Shown here one piece after another: positions 60,668 through 64,000 of a stretch of DNA of 64,000 nucleotides; the stretch's first letter is position 1; every line of letters begins with the position of its first letter. This stretch comes from Zopfochytrium polystomum (taxonomy: Eukaryota; Chytridiomycota; Chytridiomycetes; Chytridiales; Chytridiaceae). The stretch is taken from contig JAIVFJ010000022.1 in NCBI GenBank assembly GCA_025765615.1, forward strand, positions 248,001 through 312,000, written 5' to 3'. The position numbers and the translations under genes are program-made. A model generated the notes under the pieces. The model searched no databases, was not told the origin of the DNA, and saw only the letters and a list, made by a program, of their open reading frames with translations.

Positions 60668-62287
60668 TTACCGCACAGCAAGGTGTCTTGGCCATTTTTT
60701 TCTGGAAAGTCCTATCCGTTCTTCAGGAGCTCCATGTATTATTTGTGTGAACTGTGGCCGTTAAATGTCGTTGGCGATTGTCACCCAGCGTTCAAATGCT
60801 GGGCACCCCGTTCAAAACAAAAAGAAGCTCAATATCAAATGTCCACATGCCGATGCAAAACGCACTGGATGGATAAAGGTGCAATAATGTGGAATGACTA
60901 CGGGTGTCTGGACAACCGCAGTCTTGATAGAGTCAGTGGGGTTTCGTCTTGTGCCGCGCACCGAGGACCCAGTTCAGGAGGACACAGCCCGACGGTCCGA
61001 CACAAGGGTTTGGGGAAAGTGAGTAAATATTCATATCTGGTTTTTTCTTCTCTCCCTTTTGTTTACTGTGACGCGTGGGAGACTGTGGGAGATTGTGGCT
61101 GTGCATCTCGCAGGATGCGACAACAACTGCGTCCAGGACGCCTGCGATACGAAGTGCGAGGAGCTTGCCGCCGAGGTCCAAAAAGCACTTGGCGGAAGGC
61201 ATCACCACGCGTCTCTTGAACTGCAGGAATGGAATGTTTTTATTATTTTATGACTAACGAAACACAAACACCGTTGGCCAAAACGAACGGTTTACGGCGA
61301 ATTCATTATGATCGGATTGAGAGCAATTGTGGAAGTACACGCAGATGAGAGCAGCGAGCGAGCGACACATTGTAGTGCGCTGGTCAAACTTCAGTGGAAA
61401 ACCGAAACAATATTGATACATGGTGCAGGAGTATCAGCGCCTCGCCTCGCCTCACCACAGCAGATGGCCCTGTGTTCAATGTTCAATGTTGACACAGGTC
61501 CGGATGAGCCAGTTGCTAAGCCACAACAGCCGGGAGCGAGAGGGAGACAGGCGGACTGGCACAGAGACAGACAGCCAGACAGGGGGGCACCCGAACAGAG
61601 ATGTCTGCTGAAAAAAAAATAAACAAAAGAAAAAAAACAATAACGATCGCCATCGCGAGACGCCCAGTCCAAAGAAGAAGGGTAAGTCGGCGCTTACGAT
61701 TGGTGGAGGAAGCGATCGGGGGACGCGGGACAGGGTCGGACGTCGCTCGTGCGGGATGCCCGCGAGTATACTTGGCGCCGGGCCGTTCAGCAGCAAAGCT
61801 GCAGCAGCATTTCGGTTCAGCGTCGATCGGTCCCGTGCTTTGAGCGTATGATACCACGTCGGTTCAAAACGTGCAAGGAACGGTGACGTCGGAGACGGCG
61901 GAGGTTGATTGTGTGGGTGGACACTTCAGCTGCTGAGACCGCCAGCGGCTGGCCCCGATCGCGTCTGTTTCGGGGGAGGTGCGAGGTTGCCGCGCCTTCT
62001 GTGGCGTGGGTACGGGGAGTGGTGGACAGGGTTCGCAACACAAGTTGCCCACGAACAACGACCCACCACCACCACCAGGATGCAACTACGACGCATAGCA
62101 TAGTATGGCCAGTTCGCGCGAAAAATGGACCTCCATTCGCTTCGTCTCCATGCTCGGTCCATTTTCTGAATGTGAAGGAAGCTGATGCCAGTTGTACGAC
62201 TTTGTGGCTGCCTCCCATCCCCAAATTGATATCCTCCACCTTTTGACAGCGCTCGCTCATACTACGATTTTTCGCAGGTTTCGCAAC
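60668..62287. other. Intergenic, nothing supported
   Basis: No gene with a recognisable product. It contains an A-rich stretch near 61612-61640 and a GACAGACAG-type segment near 61540-61575. A short Cys-containing frame at 61059-61253 (CDNNCVQDACDTKCEELAAE) lacks start context and splice partners. Confidence 0.45.
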
Positions 62288-63991
62288 ATGCCGGGGTTGC
62301 TTGATAATCTTGCAGTAGTCACGGTCGCCGTGTCTGCAACAGCGTGGTCGGCTGCTGCTTCGGCCATCGGGCGGCGGTCTCCATCAAAATGGGGTTTGGA
62401 CCACGGGCAGTCGACATCGGGAAACCCCAACTCAGCTTCCGTTACAGATGTTAGTTTAAAATCCATCCGTAAACTGTCCAACACAGTCTGACTTGCCTTC
62501 AAACACTAGATGCCTGCAGAGTGCATTTCAATCTCCCAGACAACAGCATGCAGGCCTTGGAATGACGGTCTTTACCTGAACATCTCGAAAGTCAGCAGCG
62601 TGTATGGCTTGAAGCTAACAACGGCCGCGCACTGGGACGCTGTCGTAACGGAAGTTACATCCGGTGGGAAGTATCAAGCGGACCTCTGGAGGGACCACCT
62701 CGCGTGCAGCGGATACACTGGCTCGCCACTGCAGTACCAGCGCTCTTACAATTGCATCACCGACATATTCTTCTTTTCGGCTGGTTGCAACGCGGCTGCG
62801 AAGTCGGCACTGCCCCCCTACGCCTTTGTGCGCCGAGTCATGCAATAAGTATGGCGAGGCAGTGGACGGATTGCTGGGAGATTCCACAGAAGTGCCCGCC
62901 TACAAATTCGAACGCAGCAGGACGCGAAATAGCAGATCGCAGGGCGGGCGTCGCGCATGGAGCAGATTCTTGCAATTTTATTGTTTCCCAGTGGACAGAC
63001 GCGGCGGTCTCTGGTGGGAATTTCAATCCCATGTGCATCAAAGGGGTAATCGACGATCAGAATAGTTGCGGTAAGGGATTTTACCTTTCATTTCTTCTTT
63101 GCATACAAAACCAAAACCGCTACGACAGGATTTGGCGGCAACGTTGAAGCGGCGCAGGATTTTTGCCGAGATGTGGATTACAAAGCTTCTTGCTGCAACG
63201 ATTTCAAGGACGCCATGCAGACTGGTTTCGCTTTCCAAAATTTCACAACGGTCAAAACGAACCTGGACGCGGAGGTCTTTGGCGCCGGTCCAATGAGCTT
63301 TCAAACGGACTTGGATGTCGCAACCCGTGCTTACGATGCAAGCCACCCCAACGTCGAGTTTGCAAATGACGTCCATCGTCCAGGCACGGTTGCAGCTATG
63401 ATACATTCACTCTCGTCGTTCTTTGCCCTGCCGCAAGTACTGTCAGACAAGGTCCCCAAAGCAAAGCCGGTTTCGCTCGTCGTCAATGATGGGCCTAGCC
63501 TTGGCCCCGCGTCCAATAATACGGCGGACGCCGGTTCTTCGAGCAGTAGTCCATCTGTATCCATTCCACTCGCCATCGGCCTCTCCGTTGGCGCTCTAGT
63601 TCTTGTCGTCGGCCTCGCCACAGCTGGTTTCATGGCCCTCAATCGCGGTGGTCGGTCGCGCGATCCTCGTCGCATTTCCATAAAGCGAAACGGGTTTTCT
63701 GCCAAAGGGAAGCCGCAACTGGGAGTTTTTGGAGCCACAGTCGCTCCTACTGGATCCCCGCCGAACGGCCCGGCCGTCGACGCAGCCGGCAACAGAAGCC
63801 CTACCCCAGACCATCCGGAGCGATACAAAGTGACGTTTGGGTATACTCCGTCGTTGCCCGACGAAATGGAGTTGAAGGTTGGGCAGGTCATCGAGGTGGC
63901 AGAGTCCTTTGACGACGGCTGGGGGAAGGGCAGGAACTTGAACACGGGAGTGACGGGCATCTTTCCTATGGCTTGCTTGGCGCGTATTTGA
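62288..63991 (+). CDS. Secreted-ectodomain, single-pass membrane protein with C-terminal SH3 domain
   Basis: Start ATG at 62288 gives a signal peptide (LLDNLAVVTVAVSATAWSAA). After an intron at about 62450-62511 comes a Cys-rich ectodomain (CISISQTTACRPWNDGLYLN, RSYNCITDIFFFSAGCNAAA, AESCNKYGEAVDGLL, DSCNFIVSQWTDAAVSGGNF, FCRDVDYKASCCNDF). The single transmembrane helix is IPLAIGLSVGALVLVVGLA. The cytoplasmic tail ends in an SH3 domain: YKVTFGYTPSLPDEMELKVG, then VIEVAESFDDGWGKGRN and GVTGIFPMACLARI, with the ALYDY-like, WG and PxxY-region positions recognisable. The SH3 may recruit proline-rich actin or signalling partners. Extra bases in the C run at 62813-62818 and near 62888 break the frame. 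An intron lies near 63071-63126. Ectodomain ligand is unknown. Confidence 0.8.
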
Positions 63992-64000
63992 TTTGTCCGT

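Noticed and set aside
39830..62888. Programmed +1 frameshifting as a general mechanism
   Set aside because: The sites share no slippery codon, stop codon or downstream structure. Most are homopolymer length changes, which favours sequence error.

Overview
The window is fungal nuclear DNA. Every well-defined gene is eukaryotic: most have short spliceosomal introns (GT-AG, a few GC-AG), and the set includes CDC42 and three further Rho GTPases, FKBP12, GINS subunit SLD5, a parvulin, a GATA factor, an alpha-arrestin-like protein and a LysM-CAP secreted protein. Long poly-A/T and dinucleotide runs fill the intergenic DNA. A class C GPCR, a single-pass membrane protein with a cytoplasmic SH3 domain and TIR-containing NLR-like receptors together suggest an early-diverging zoosporic (chytrid-type) fungus. 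That assignment is inference.

The most notable content is two large NLR-like receptors about 14 kb apart on the minus strand. The one at 1-4258 (C-terminus off the left edge) reads beta-grasp-like N-terminus, TIR, NACHT, at least 12 ankyrin repeats. The one at 18686-24913 reads two beta-grasp-like domains, TIR, NACHT, about 13 WD40 repeats and a short C-terminal cap. Both keep the Walker A and B motifs and a TIR acidic residue where catalytic NADases have one. Between them lie a serine-rich orphan (5501-8605), an RS/RD-rich protein (10129-12560), an arrestin-like gene (13706-15765) and CDC42 (17139-18117).

From 25 to 49 kb come FKBP12, the class C GPCR, the LysM-CAP protein, an F-box-like protein, a GATA factor with a Gln/His-rich N-terminus, an M1 aminopeptidase, an unknown two-part gene, a flavin halogenase-like protein with a C-terminal RanBP2-type zinc finger, and a Rho GTPase. 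From 51 to 64 kb there is a compact housekeeping block (SLD5, PIN4-type parvulin, HAD nucleotidase, then a divergent NEPRO-like nucleolar gene), two more Rho GTPases sharing intron positions with the first, and the SH3 membrane protein.

One caution applies throughout. Many longer genes are interrupted by isolated one-base frameshifts, nearly always an extra base and often inside a homopolymer. Reading on after skipping that base restores a clean domain each time. This looks like insertion error in the assembly rather than gene decay, so exon boundaries given here are best estimates from splice consensus and domain continuity.
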